64,000 bases of DNA from Apostichopus japonicus (lineage: Eukaryota; Echinodermata; Holothuroidea; Aspidochirotida; Stichopodidae), in the NCBI RefSeq assembly GCF_037975245.1, contig NC_092578.1:2053001-2117000 (forward strand), given 5' to 3'. Shown piece after piece: positions 39,650 through 53,548 of this stretch (the stretch's first letter is position 1; each line of letters begins with the position of its first letter). The translations under genes and the position numbers were made by a program. Under the pieces are notes generated by a model. It was not told where the DNA came from. It searched no databases and was given only the letters and a program-made list of their open reading frames with translations.

Positions 39650-42600
39650 GTATGTTCAACTTTGTCATATGTTAAATGTGTGTGTTACTGCTGTCAGGAA
39701 TGACAATATTCAATTTGTATTCCTCTCAGTCAAAAATCTCACTAACTCCAAACCCTCCATACTGTTAGGTAGTTGCCCCCCCCCCCCTCAGTAAATTCTT
39801 CCCAAACTGGCATATTCTTTGCCCTGTATATCTATGATATAATCAAAGTGTATCAATGAACCTTATTTCGATATGCATTTATAGTTGGTTCGATTTGATC
39901 GTGCCATAACAGAAATAATTGAGTTCCCGAAAACATAATTTGTTTAATACTTTTGCCCTTTTTTTTTTTTTATTCTTTACCCTTTCAAAATTTTAATTAG
40001 TTCTCAATCATTTTTTTCAATTACTAATTTTTTTTATACATATGAAATAAAAAGTTACATTTCCCTTGAAATTCCCCTATCTACTGCTTCCTGGTTTGGA
40101 ACGTATGAAACTGGGATGTGATCCCTGGTTACCATGTATGCAAGGTATTGTGGCTTCTGTCTGCCACCCTACCCCCCACCTCCCTACTCCCCACCTCCCC
40201 TCCATCAAGCAAAGAAATAGCCACCCACTACCAGACAGCTCAGTTCCATTGCAAAAGAACAGGCTTTGTATCAAACCCTGGTTCGAACCTTTCTTCTAGC
40301 CAAATAGTTCTTTGCTCCTTTTAAAGTTTTATCGATTTTCCGACATACAGGATCGGTCCTCCGCAATTTCTTCTGTTGGTGGTCTCTAAGTAAATACCTC
40401 AAGCTATGGATTTCCTACTTTTATTTATCTTTTAATGATTTCCAGCTGTTTAGTTGGTTTTGCAAATTATCATGAAAATATCACAATAATTGCAATTATT
40501 ACCCAAAGTTTATACAATCAAGCAATGCAAATGTGGGGTGAAATAGAAATGTTGCGTCAAACATCCAAATTTCCATTCAAGAGCAGAATTTTGAAAAGGT
40601 CACACAAAGGGTTGCTGAACTGATGATGTCATGTTTCTCAAATTATCTCCAATTATCAACACTAAAAACAAACCCTATTGTTTGAAAAGCTCACAAACAG
40701 TTAAAGATTTGGATCTCATAGCAAGGTGTCCCCGAAATTAGGTGAATTTAAATTTCATGAATGTATAATGTTGGCTATAAAGTTAGAAATATGCCAAAAA
40801 TACATTCATTGCAACACTGCAAAAGCTGCAAAAAGAATACTTTAAACTTTCAGTAAATCTCTACAACTTATTTCTTATTCTTGTATTGTCTGTCTTTTCT
40901 CTGCAACAATATTTTGTACAATATGTAGAATGACCTTTGCCCTTGAAATGAAGGGTAAAAGAACTTCTAAACAGTCAAAAATATGAACTAATTTAGTTTT
41001 AAAAACCAGACGGTTTAGCAAGCCACCATACTGCTGCTATCTTAAGCGTACCCTCTCAAGCACGGGCAAAATTTCTTCCTATTTTCTTTTTAACTCCTTT
41101 TTTTACTGCTTTTTCTTTCCCTTCGGTTTTAAGAAATTTCTGATTGTATGACAGTCACGTCATTCCCGAACCCATTGAAAGGGATGCTGCGTCAAAGGCT
41201 CCACAATCTGCATTCAAAATTTCTAAATTAGAATTGAATCCTCGAGGGGGAGAAAAGACTCACAAGGTGCATGTGTGTGTGTGATTAAAATTAAATCAAG
41301 AGAAACTCGAGGAAATTTCCCAATTTTTTTGCTTCTGGCTCGTACGTGGCAGTATTTAAACCGAAGCAGATGCGTTTGACTCGTGAGCTTAGCGAGGTGG
41401 GATTAACTCGTGATAGGGCATTAATTTGTCGTTTACGTCCATTTCGAAATCTGGGATATAAATGATACGTAACGATAATCGGCAGAATGAGTAAATCAGA
41501 CAATTTTGTTATAAATTTGAGATGGTTTTATATCCTGTATAATCCTTTCATGACTACATAATTGAGAATTACAAAATTGTTATATTTTGGGAGGGTGTGG
41601 GAGGGGCTAGGAGGGGCTAGATGAGGGACAGGGAGACATGCACTGGAGTGCTTCGAATATGTTCCTTTTCCACATTTTAATTACTATATATTCTTGTAGA
41701 TCCATTAAATCAATCTAGGGTGTATTGTATACAAGTTATAATTTTTGAGAAAATGATCCTTTCAGCATCTCAGGCTCATCAATTAAAGTGACTGGACTAC
41801 TTAGTCTAACATATAGATCATAAGGTCAGTTCCTCATATGCAATACAAAACTTGGTGGCAAAATATGAGACTTTTATGGCCCCAAATAACATGGGTAGAA
41901 GCATATGAAATTTGTATAGGACTGATGACAGTGTTGTTCATATGAAGTCAACCGAACATCTTGTTGGTGGAGGTATCAGCTTTATTAAAACAAATGAAAA
42001 ATATTAGCATTTCTACCATGCGTACGTAGCTGTATTGCTGACATATGTCATCATCAACTTGGCCTTAAAGATCATTCCACAGATTTAGCATATATTTTCA
42101 ACTAGCAGTCACGTTTTAATTTTTGGTTTCCCGAAAGGGAAAGCTATGGAGTCACTCTTACCCAACCTTGCAAAATTGTGAGGGGGGCCGCGGATTGCAA
42201 AGTTAGCAATGACTATAACGCGAATCGCAAAGTTGGTAATTACTATTACGGTTAGATTCATCCAACACAGCAGCATCCTGAAACATTGTACTCCAAGCCG
42301 AAGTCAAAATAAATTAATCAGGTCACACATTCGAAAGTCTGTGCATGCTAAGTTCTTCATTACCGCCCTTATTTAGCTTCTCTGGAATACATTTTATACT
42401 GTAGTTTTGATTTATCATGGACTAAACATAACTGTCAAGACTAAAGTTCTGAAATCATCCTTTGAAGGAATTGAATTGCAGTTTATTTTCCTAGCCTGTT
42501 TTTTCAACAACAACAAAAAAAGAGGATAATTACATGCACACCTAACCTGACCACTTTAAACCTTCTGGACCAAATATATCCAATAAGGTTTATAAACCTT

Positions 42601-43799
42601 TACCTTTCCATTTCTACCTCTGGGTCCCTTCCACTCCCAGGGTTCCAAGTAAGTTGCACGTCAAGGGTCCTTGACATTTTTCAATGACAAATATAGATAT
42701 GTGGTTACACTTAAAGGAATCAAAACCTACGATGGCTATTAAAGACGTTTGGTCACTTGACCAATTTGTCTTTCTCCTTGTAAGGCCTCAAGTTGACAAA
42801 AAGTAGGTACTTTGAATATTTTGTGATATTGCACCTCTCCAAATTCAGCCATTGTTTAATACAGTGTTAAACCGGCATATTCCCAGTTTTGGGTGGTGAT
42901 TAATGTGCTGTGTGATATTGGAGCGATGAAATATTTAAAGGAAGGATCAAAAGTAGCTATGGTTCGTTGAATGTGTCACCCATTGGTAGCGGGTTAAAAA
43001 TAGGTCAATAATTTCATAAAAATTGTATTAATTAACTGGTTCTGGAGTCAAACCGAGTGAACAACATAAATTTGTATGGTAACTGTGTTATGAGCATATT
43101 TGTAAATTTTGACCGATTCAAGCGTAATATTTGAATACCCCTCTAGACTTGAATGAGATGTCTATTTAAAGTGTTCGTCGTTAAATCTGACATGGCCTCA
43201 GATTTTGATTTAGATGAACCTTCCGTATAGCTCACACTGGCGTTGTAAACAATTTCATACACACAGCAAAAAGTTATACCGATCCTCAATGGCATGATAA
43301 ATCGAACCCCAAGTTATTTTCTCAATATTGCATATTAATGAGCTTGTAGGGCAGTGTTAGTCTTTCAAAGCTTCTACTGTTCAAAGTCTGTATGTTTAAC
43401 CTTGGTATGTTCTCAATATTTTCTTTCAGAAAAGGAGAAAAATATGTTTCAAGAACATTTGCCATGAGGGATGACCAAAAAAAATATCTTATTTGATTTT
43501 CACAACTTTTCTTGAATATCCAGGAGGGTTTTCTGCCCCCAATTTTATTTTTTGCATATTAAATGAGGATGAAATTAATGTTTTCATGCATGTGTCACGT
43601 ATGCTGTCGCCAATCTCCTGAACTGCTTTATGCTACAGATTACAAGATACACTTCCAAAACTTTGGTTTAGAAGATTACAGAAGTTGTTATTTATTTATT
43701 TATATTAGCTATTTCTCGTTGAATTACAAAATCTGAAAACACACACAAAATAACCTTAAGGGCTTAATAATGTACGATTTATGCTGTCCTTAATAACAG
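39650..43799 (+). other. ADCY5/6: Intron, 4.2 kb
   Basis: This GT-AG intron interrupts a Gly codon. It contains C runs at 39777-39787, a C-rich duplicated CCACCTCCC/CTACTCC motif near 40170-40200, a G-rich GGGGCTAGGA tandem near 41590-41625, and the second copy of the dispersed repeat (41742-42102). No coding similarity was seen in it. Confidence 0.8.
41742..42102 (+). repeat. Diverged dispersed repeat, copy 2
   Basis: This is the partner of 6283-6630, in the same orientation. Landmarks are AAAGTGACTGGACTA then TAGTCTA, a GCAATACAAAACTT block, TTCATATGAAGTCAA, and a closing CATTCCACAGATTTAGCATA. Confidence 0.6.
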
Positions 43800-43938
43800 G
43801 CGAGTTCACATCACTGAGGCAACCTTGAAGTTCTTGAATGGTGACTACAGCGTGGAACCTGGCCTCGGAGGCGAACGCAATGCATACTTAAGAGATCACA
43901 ATATCGATACATATCTCATTGTTGAAAAACAAAACGAG
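43800..43938 (+). CDS. ADCY5/6: Adenylyl cyclase exon: end of C1a
   Basis: The exon is 139 bp. It completes the split Gly codon and ends in phase 0. The acceptor is TGTCCTTAATAACAG and the donor is GTAAGG. It encodes [20 protein letters not shown], then [20 protein letters not shown], then VEKQNE. The order RVHIT, then TL-x-x-LNGDY-x-VEPG, then GGERNAYL, then I-x-TYLI is the standard C-terminal end of a C1a domain. The mammalian protein continues with a basic RKEEK-type linker, so the sequence from VEKQNE on is the start of C1b and is expected to vary. Confidence 0.96.
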
Positions 43939-44113
43939 GTAAGGATTTTGATATTCATCCAACTATCCACACTTTACACTCAGCAATATCCATAGGATAT
44001 GTTCTTCTTTGTGAAGGATATGTGTAGGAAGCATGTTCTGTTGTTCATGGACATGCACTGTCTATCGGATATATCCTTACAACTAAACCTAACTGGGATA
44101 TTTTGTGTTAAGC

Positions 44114-44609
44114 GTCCTATTGCTGTATATGTATTAGTGTCCCACTGCTGCATATGTATTAGTGTTCAACTGCTGCATATGTATTAGTGTTCAACTGCTG
44201 CATATGTATTAGTGTCCTATCCTATTGTTGCATATGTATTAGTGTTCAACTGTTGCATATATGTATTAGTGTTCAACTGTTGCATATGTATTAGTGTTCA
44301 ACTGTTGCATATGTATTAGTATCCTATCCTATTGCTGCATATGTATTAGTGTTCAACTGTTGCGTATGTATTAGTGTTCAACTGCTGCATATGTATTAGT
44401 GTTTAACTGCTGCATATGTATTAGTGTCCTATCCTATTGTTGCATATGTATTAGTGTTCAACTGTTGCATATATGTATTAGTGTTCAACTGCTGCATATG
44501 TATTAGTGTCCTATCCTACTTCTGCATATGTATTAGTGTCCCACTGCTGCATTAGTGTTCAACTGTTGCATATGTATTAGTGTTCAACTGTTGCATATGT
44601 ATAAGTATC
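44114..44609. repeat. 28-bp minisatellite, about 19 units, with higher-order pattern
   Basis: The core CATATGTATTAGTGTTCAAC recurs about every 26-28 bases. Variants replace TTCAACTG with CCTATCCTATTG or CCCACTG, and some units carry an extra AT (CATATATG). The pair formed by a CCTATCCTATTG unit and an ATATATG unit appears at 44215 and again at 44427, so a block of about 212 bp has been duplicated as a higher-order unit. Confidence 0.92.
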
Positions 44610-46220
44610 CTCTCACAGGGCAATCCCATTTTAAGGCTAGCTGTCTGCTTCAGGAGTATAAACCGAATTAACGTGATGATTGTCTTAAAATTAATTTTTG
44701 TAGGATAAATGTTATAAATACATTAAGCAAATTAGTAAGTGTTAACATGAATCTTGACAGATAAAGAAATAAACTTCAGATGAGAAAATAATGGAAGAAT
44801 TCCTTAAACCAAGAAGAAGAAGAAGAAAGACAAGAAAGCTCTAAGTTTTTGTGTGATGCTGTTTAACTCTTCTACTCATACCCCTGTAGTGTTGATGTTG
44901 TCATCACAATTTACAACCTCTGATATTTTTTTCATAGTTTGCCTCTAAATTTATTGTATGGTTCACATTTGGTAATTTGAGTTTCCATTAAGGGGGGTCA
45001 TGGACAGAACTTTTATATTTTCTATAACCATTATAAATAACAAAACCAAATGAAATTTCCAAAATCTCCTTCTTCAAGTCATAATTGGTAACTGGTAAAA
45101 GTTGTTCATTGTGACGTAAAGGCCAAAGGAAATGAAGAGGGTTCGCCTTTTATGTCTTTAGAAAGTCTATTAATCTCAGGGGCTCTTGATGGTACTACAG
45201 TCAGAACAATAGCACTTTGAAATCCTTGATCTCAAATTTGAAAATGGTTAAAAGGATTAGTTTTTGTAAGTTAAATTTAGAAGTTTATTTTGAAGGCATG
45301 TTTGTGTAAGTTTGAAAATTTAAAGGAAACAGCCTAAAGATTAATTTGGGAATGACGTCATTTGCTAGAGGGCATAAAATAGGTAAACGCAATCTTCATA
45401 TGCAATATAAAGCCTAATGTGCCTTCTTTTTATGTTTTGTCCAATCTCTGCTTCTTTCAAATTCTTCCTTTAATTTGACAAATTATTTGCATTTGTCTGT
45501 TTGCATGTGTAACAGTTGTCAAGTTTGACTGCCTTTGTTAGAGGGTGGTCCTGGTAGGTTTGGAAGATGTAAAGATTTTTTTCTCACTTGCCTGCTTCAT
45601 CTACGAGTGCCTGAAACAAGAGTGTGAAAATAACGTGTAGTTTGTAACACAGAATTCTCCCTGTGTTTATTTTTGGAGAGCCACATTATTATTATCAGTC
45701 TTTCTATTTACTGATTAACGTTGATATTTTCCATGCAATGTCCAAATGATCACCAAAACAAAACAAAACAAAATCTGTATTAATCTGGGAATAATTTATC
45801 GCTATGCAAAAAAGGGCAAATTGCTATGAAAGTACAAAGATGCATAGTAGTTTTTGTACATAGGAACCAGAGTTATTTATACAAAGACAACACTCAGAGC
45901 CTTCAAAAACTGCAAAATTTGAACACTAAATTATTCTCTGTTAATATCTTTTCAATCATTACAAAATCAGCCAAATATATAAAAAAAAAATTAAAAAAAA
46001 TATTTGGTTAAATACGGAAATTGAGGTTTGTCAATTATTTGCAAATCAATAATATTTCAAGATTAACACAGAGAGAGAAGAAAAAACTGTCTGGCTTCTG
46101 TTTCATTAACTTTGCTGTGTTTACTGTATAAATTATTATTGTGGGCAATTTATTACTTGTAAACACAATTTTCACTGAAGGTCTCAAGGGTGTCTTAAGA
46201 TTCAAATATTTTCTCCACAG

Positions 46221-46247
46221 AGAGAAAACGTGCAGACTGCGGTTTCA
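46221..46247 (+). CDS. ADCY5/6: Candidate 27-bp microexon of the adenylyl cyclase
   Basis: The segment is preceded by TTTTCTCCACAG and followed by GTAAGC, both good splice sites. It is 27 bases with no stop in phase 0 and would add RENVQTAVS between VEKQNE (end of the 43800 exon) and the next exon without changing frame. It sits exactly where vertebrate ADCY5/6 have a charged linker (C1b). The match rests on splice signals and phase, not on sequence similarity, so it could be a chance pair. Confidence 0.4.
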
Positions 46248-46938
46248 GTAAGCTTTACGCAACTTTGCATTTGAATAAGTGTAGACAGGAAAAACGTCTC
46301 AGACAATGAAATAACAAAACTGAATATTAGAAATGTAACACAAGTTTTTTGGGTTTTTTTCATGATCTTGAATTTGATGTGAAAATATTAGTTTTCACCA
46401 GTCTCAGTTAAGAATTCAATTTTGAATTACAACTGTTCTTTTTTTTTTCTGTTTTTTTAAATCACAGAAGTTATTAAAGTCATTCTTTTTATATCTGTTT
46501 GTCTGTCTTGGTGAGTTTTACTATGCTAAGTTATGGACAAAATTTGAGTCCTATAGGATGCACAACTTAAAATATTTCATAGAAGTATTCAGAAATATTT
46601 GATTTTGTTATTTAAAGTACATGGTTGTGTATCGCATCCTTTGTAAGTTGATGTAAAATAATGAAGAAAACATTCAACCTCTGATTTCCTCCTCCTTTTA
46701 CTTGTGAGAACTCGACAGGGAGTAAAAAAATCCACACTGACCTCTAGACAGTTTTAAAAAAAGTTAATTGTCTATTAATTAAGTGATACTATAATAGCTT
46801 GTCATGATATGCTTGGATAAGCTAAAACTCCTCCCCTCCCCTTCCCCCTCCTCATTTAGATACAAGTTTTTATCATGTCATATTAATACAAAAAGTGTGT
46901 AAATTCTTTCTTTTTTTGTTTTCTACACCCTCAATCAG

Positions 46939-46953
46939 AATACGCGTGTTAAG
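46939..46953 (+). CDS. ADCY5/6: Candidate 15-bp microexon of the adenylyl cyclase
   Basis: A strong pyrimidine tract (from about 46905) leads to CTCAATCAG, then 15 bases, then GTAGGT. Read in phase 0 it adds NTRVK and keeps the frame. Combined with the 27-bp candidate it would extend the C1b linker by 14 residues. A pyrimidine tract this long directly before such a short interval is the usual look of a microexon. Transcript evidence would decide it. Confidence 0.4.
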
Positions 46954-49900
46954 GTAGGTTAGATTTGCAACGACTCAGTGTGGCGTTTCTTTGACTTCCT
47001 TTTCGCTAATACTGCATTGAATTCATTGAATTAAATGTTTTTCTGATGTAAAATACTTTTGATACCAATTCTACAACGGATTGTCGTGAACTTCTGTCCT
47101 TTTTCTCACTAATATTGAGCAACTACTTTCCTTTAAACTTCATAATGTTCATTATTTGACATATTTGTTGTGCTCTGTATACCTCTTAAGGTAATTCTGG
47201 ATGCAAAAGAAAACCCACTCAACTACCCCCCTCCCCCCCCATACTCACACACACACTCATGCCAAGGGGAGCCTTTTATGATGCAAACTAAATATTTCAA
47301 ACTATTTTTAGGCATGTTGGATTTGGGAGTAACTTTGATGATTTGATCATTATAGGTCATGACCCATCAGAGATCAGTCTACCATTGACTTCATTAATGC
47401 TTTTAACTCTCTGCTCTGATTAAAACACGATACAATGAGGGAAATTTAGAAACTTTTCTGATTTGGGTTTTTATTCCTGTTTCAGTATGTATACTTATGA
47501 AAGTGTCTGGGCAAAGATGAATTAAAGAAAAGGTCAATCCGTGATTACCCATCACCTAACTATCGTTTTGTGAAACAACTTGTTACAGACAGACTTTGTT
47601 ACTTCATCGTTTTCAATCTTGGATTTAGTAAGTTCACTAGTGGGGGTGTTGAGAGCCAGCTAGGTTAAGCCCTGGGGGAAATTTATGTCAATTTGCTAGC
47701 ACCTGTGTTTGCAATCTTAACATTTCTTTAAGTATATTATGAAAATAAGAACCCACTATCCTTTCATCCCATTTATCACTGGCCCCATCCATATTTTTCT
47801 GGGCCCCCTAATTGATTCCAGGCCCTGGACTGCGGTAAAATTGCCTGCAAAGGCAAAGGGACTGAGCTGCAATAGAGTATCTTGGACCATATGGTCTTGA
47901 GATTGCTGGAATAGCTCCGATCATGTCTAATTCCTCTAATTCCATTATAAACTTGCTAAATCTGTTCCTAACCTGTTGGTATGAATCATTCTTTTCTATA
48001 ATGACATGTCACATACAAATGTCAACCTTTCTCAGCTACATTCAATCTTCTATATTTAGTACATTGCAACCAGTTAATGGCTACATCTGTCTGTCTGTAA
48101 ACAAAGCCTGCATGGAGCATACACTACTTTATGCATTGTTTATATTTCCTTCATTCATTGAATTTTCTGTTAAAGGAACAATTTCTTGATAAATTAAAGG
48201 GGAAAAAAAGAATGAAAAAAAAAGAGACATAGCTCCTTGTGATAATGCAAAGGCTAGAAACGATAAGGTCCACAAAATAGATGTATTGATTTACCATTTA
48301 TGTAAATGGAACATGTGTCATGAAACATGCAGGAATATCTCACTCTTTAACGTATTTCCCAGTGGCTGAAGTTCACAGACATTCTAGTCTGACAAAATTG
48401 TCAGAATTTTATTTCTGTATTTGTAGTTCATAAACCACATCCTGTTTGCGTTTGTGTAACTTTTTTGACTGTAAATATAATTTTTTTTTAGCGTATAGTT
48501 GATAATTTATGAATGTGTCTGGCAAAAGCAGAGTTAGTGCTGTTATTGCGGCTTTTGAACTGATAATTATCTTTATATTATTATCTTCATAATATGCAAA
48601 ACATTTATCCACTGAATATAAAATGATTTAGTTTAAAAAAGGGAGGTGGGTGGTGGATTGGGGTGCGGGGGGTTGAATTGGTGGCAGTTAGTGTTATACA
48701 GGTGCTATGCTAACTCATGCTTTTGTAGCCTAGATAAGTTATTGCTGCCATGCAGTGAAAAATCCTGCATGACTCATATAGCTCAACACTCTTCCACTTT
48801 CAGGTATTAAAGCTACTAAAAATAAAAGAGACTATTTATAAAATGATAACCAGATTAACATCTTTTAGCTAAATCCCAGGTTTACATTGTTTTGACATAG
48901 TTGTCTGTCATCATGGTAATTCAGCAGTGCTTGTAACAACCTTTAGGCAATCCTGAATTTCTTTATTAAGGAAATGTCTGCAATCTTCCATCCATCCCAT
49001 CAGGGTGGTATTTTAGGCATAAATATTTTACATGAATTTTATTCAAAATACTTGTTAAGGAGTTTTAAGAGTGATTTACCCTTCCAAAATCTACACAACC
49101 CCTAACAGGGAAGAAACATGGTGCCACTTGCGGAGCAATGTTTTGAGAATTTTACAGCGAAAACAAAAACACTACATCAAAGGTTACTTGTCATACTTGG
49201 TATATATTATCTCTGTTTGTATGAAGAGTCTGCCACAGGGCATAATGTTTGCGAAGAAGAGACATATGCATCATCATCATCGTGAGTAATTTATAATGCA
49301 GCGTTAGTTTTCTATATATATGTTGTCCATTTTTAGAAACTTCCAAAGGGAATGAATGTTTTTTCCTTTATCATCTAGTTTTTACAGGAAGTTTAAAGTA
49401 GTACACGTGATCTAATTCTCCATTTTCAATCACTTGGCAGTTTTGGAGACTTGGCTAAAATATTTCAAGATGTTTTTAAATGATGTGCAAAGAATACTTG
49501 TGACAAACAAGTAGGCCACCCCGTCCCACCCACCAGGATGTTTAAGTTTCCCAGCAATAATATCAGCTTCATAGCACCTGTGTGCAGTTTAATGTTTAAT
49601 AAAAAAAAAAAATTCTTATCCTTCAATGTTTCATATGCTCCCCCTCTCCTCCTCCCCCCCCCCAAATACTGTGTTCTGCATCTTAGAGCATTTGTTGTAG
49701 GTAGGCAAGAAACTAGTTAATAAGTATGTTGCCATGTTTTATCAGAATAATTAAGTGACTCTTTAAATAGACTGCAAGGTTCCTCTTAAAATCAATATGA
49801 TACTTGTAATGATAAGTATGGTTCTTTGCCACCAATCATTATCTTAGATGATAAAACAGCTGCTTCTGCCCTAACTTTGCTGTAGTTCTGGAGAGTACAT

Positions 49901-50568
49901 CGTACTCTCTGTCTTTGAGTGTACGGGTTTTGCTGTCAATATAAAGTGGATATCTTACGGCAAACTATCATAGTCCCAGTAATTATCAGCTGCATGGGTT
50001 TAAACTTGAAAACATTTATGCCCTGTGGAGAGTTTTTTAACCGCATTGTTAAAATTTTAAAATGATGGGCCATTGGTCTACGTAGGTTAAAGTGCAACTG
50101 ATCAAAGGATAATTCGATCTAATTATAAAAAAAATCATATTTACAAGAGTATTTAGAAGGGTTGCATTTAAACTCTAGTATGCATTCAGCAGTTTCATGA
50201 GGGTAGCTCCACGTGTAGTGTTGTTCCCCCCCCCCCACACACTCTCCCACACCCCCTGCTAAACATCAGGTCATGTGACACAAAAGTTAATATCAGATAT
50301 AACGTATATGGACATGGGGTGCGATATTTACAGACAGTTAAAAACAACAGATTTATTGCATGACAGCTGATGCATGGTAAGATACCTGTCTTGTACAGGT
50401 ACATTGGTGTCCCATCAAAAATAACACTGTCATTGATAAGCATATATTATAAGAATCTGTAATACAGCTCTAGGTAACAAATTTATCTTGGTAAAAAAAC
50501 TCTTTTTTTTTTTGCTGTTTATTCTTAAGACAAGCTGCTGATCCTACAAAGGGGTGTGGTATGTTAAA

Positions 50569-50742
50569 AAATTGTGTCATATATATATATTGATAATTGA
50601 TAAATATAATATTTGTGTCATAAATATGATAATTGTACCATAAATATGATAATTGTATCATAAAGATGATAATTGTATCATAAACATGATAATTATGTCA
50701 TAAATATGGTTAATTGTGTCATAATATGGTTAATTGTGTCAT
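50569..50742. repeat. ~21-bp AT-rich tandem repeat
   Basis: Units of GATAATTGTATCATAAATAT repeat about 8 times, with later units changed to GGTTAATTGTGTCATAA. Confidence 0.85.
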
Positions 50743-53548
50743 GAACGTTCATGCAAAGAACAACTAGGTTATGGCCTCAAGAGTACAGGATATTGTCTAA
50801 GGTTATGTATGCATCAAAAAGTTTGTTTAACTTTCTGATGCAAATCTCAGATGTTCTAATTGCTCTTGCATATATATATATCAAGCTCTGGAAAAAAATA
50901 TCGTGATAGAATTTGTTCTGAAATTCCTGGGTTTTTTTTCGAGTGGCTTTTGATTTCATTGACTGGCAAGTTACTTTAATAAATACTCCCCATATGTTGT
51001 TAGAATCTCTTCACTTTTTTGTTTTATTCTCGAGGTAGAGCCAATCATTGAAAACCCTGAAGGTTTCAGGCAACTTTCTTATTGCTATATAAAAACCACA
51101 ATTTCACTTTCCATATGGGTACTGTCATTGTGGAACAGAAAACAGAATGCTGGCTACTCCCTGAATTTTATGAAGAGAACCTCCTCAAATATTGAAGTAG
51201 AAAGTATCAAATTCTACTTCTTAAATCCAAAAATAGTATTCAGGCTCATGCTTGCATGTTAAATGACTAATAGAGAGCCCGCATTGGATTCAAATTTTAT
51301 CATACTGGGATGCCCCCAAGCGTGCCAGAAATACAGAGATTTGTCACATAGTAAAAGTTAATACCGTCAGACGAATGTACAGATTTAACTCTTTTTTAAG
51401 GTCAGACCTGAAATATGATCCATTAGTATTAACGCACACTTGCATGGACAGGAGAGGTTTGTCCTCTTAAAAGCCTCCGCAAAAGGACTTTTGAGAATTT
51501 TTTATTTATCAGTTTCAAAATTTTTACCCAAAAAACTTGAGGCTCATTCAGAACTGTGATATTTAAAGTGGTATGACGTTAAAATGTGTATAAATTTATA
51601 CAATACTTCAAATTTTGATATATGTAATTTAGAAGTTATGTAATATGCAGAATGGATAAACTGTACGTGGGATCGAGAATGGACTTTGCTACGGTGTTCA
51701 TGAATGGTTGTATTGCTTCGTGGTTGAGTCAAATTTTGAGTATACCTAGGTAAATATCATTTTGGTTGAAAAGCATCAGTTTCAGAAAGACAAGCAAAGT
51801 GTCTTTTCATCAGATATAACTTACCCCTAAACTCTCAAATTTTAATGGACACATGCATTCTATAAATTGTCCTTGATATATTTGTGGGCTTAATGTCCAA
51901 AAGTTGGAGGAAAAAAAAAAAAAGGCTATAAAGGCTTGTATAAAGTTAAAAGGGATTAAAAACCTCTTAATTATCTCATTCCTGGGATGAATAGGTGCCA
52001 CGCATTAATGCAGATCCAGTTTATAAAACAAACCCGATTAGTTTCTTATCCTTCGTTGTTAGTGATATACCTTTTAGGAGGTAGCTTAATGTAAAACATA
52101 TCATGACACATCGAGTGAGTGCATGGACTTGACAACTTTCTATTTGACTGCATAATTCATTCGCCAGTGGAAAATGATGTGACTTTCGCAAGTTATATTT
52201 CCATATTTTAATATATATATAATATTTTAATAAAGGTTTTTTACCTTTTACTTCAACTGCAAAGTTTAGTATAAAGCCGAGACGTTATTTTGTAATATAA
52301 CAAAACCTACAAAACCTCAATTAGTACTCAAGTTTCATCTGACCTTTATAAATATCTCTTTATCTCCATATTTGATGGTTTTTATTGTTTTTTGTTTTCA
52401 TCTTTTCATTATTAGTTTGTCATTGATCACGCTCTCTACTTCAATACTCAGTGCGGTTGTCACTTCCCCATTTGTCTTGTTTCATCTTTCTACGTTTATT
52501 AAAGCTTTTCGCTAAAAAAAGGAAAAAAAAGAAGAAAAGAGACTTTATACAGTAGGATGTAAATTGTGATCAAATGAAACAGTTTTCTGGCGAAGATTTT
52601 TCATGTTTTCTAGATTTTTTTTCAAGATTACTTCAAGACTTAAAGTACCTTGAAAATGATTTATGTAATGTAGTGCATAAGAAGTTAATTCATCATTTTT
52701 TCCCCATTTTTTTTGGGGGGGGGGGGGGATTCATCTCTCTTTTTGGTTTTTATCTTTTTCTGTTTAATTATCACAATTTTTTTCAGGAGAATTACCAATT
52801 CTCCATTGATTAATCAAAGTTGTTTGTCGAAACATAGTGGAGAGTGAAAACACCAAAGACTTGAAAGTATAGGGTTTCTAGCAATCCAAGTCTGTTAATG
52901 CGAATTGTTTTTTTCAAGAAGTACATAATTAAAGTATGGCTGCGTGCTAAATCTGCCATCACTTTCTCAATACATGTAACTGAACATATGTAGAAAAAAA
53001 TTGCTAGATAAAAAATACTTTCTTCACTCCACCCTTTCTCGGCCTGCAATTAACATCCCCTCCCCCCCTGCCCCCTTCCACCCTCCCTCAATGTAGGAAA
53101 AGTGGAAGCAAATTAAGAAGTGAATCAGAAACACAGAGGAAGAGTAACAAAGGACCAAGATGTATCATGAGGTATCTAGTTGAGACAGGCAGGGAAAGAA
53201 TCTACATTACTCAGATGAAAGCTAAAACTGAATCACTTTAGTCTTAGGTAGGTACAAGAACTGAAATTATAGCAACGGAATCAAGTCTGCTGTTTATGGC
53301 CAATATTTGGTTGCAATATCGGAAAAAATTGGCCGGTGAACCTGACTCTTTGATTTCTCACGGTGATAATCTTGGTAATGTTATCTATATACTCTTTGTT
53401 CAAGACTCTACACTAAGCATACCCAGACTTGCCTTCGCTTCTGCCAAGAAAATTGGTCGTTGAGTGCGCCCTCACTTTTCCTGGGAAATTTTAATCAATG
53501 CAAGGTTGTGGGAACGGGAATCCACGAGTGTTAAAGCTTGGTGAAAGT

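Noticed and set aside
49222-49281. Possible extra exon between CTGCCACAG and GTGAGTAA
   Set aside because: The interval (about 43 bases) would not preserve phase 0 between the flanking cyclase exons and its translation (His-rich) matches nothing in the family.
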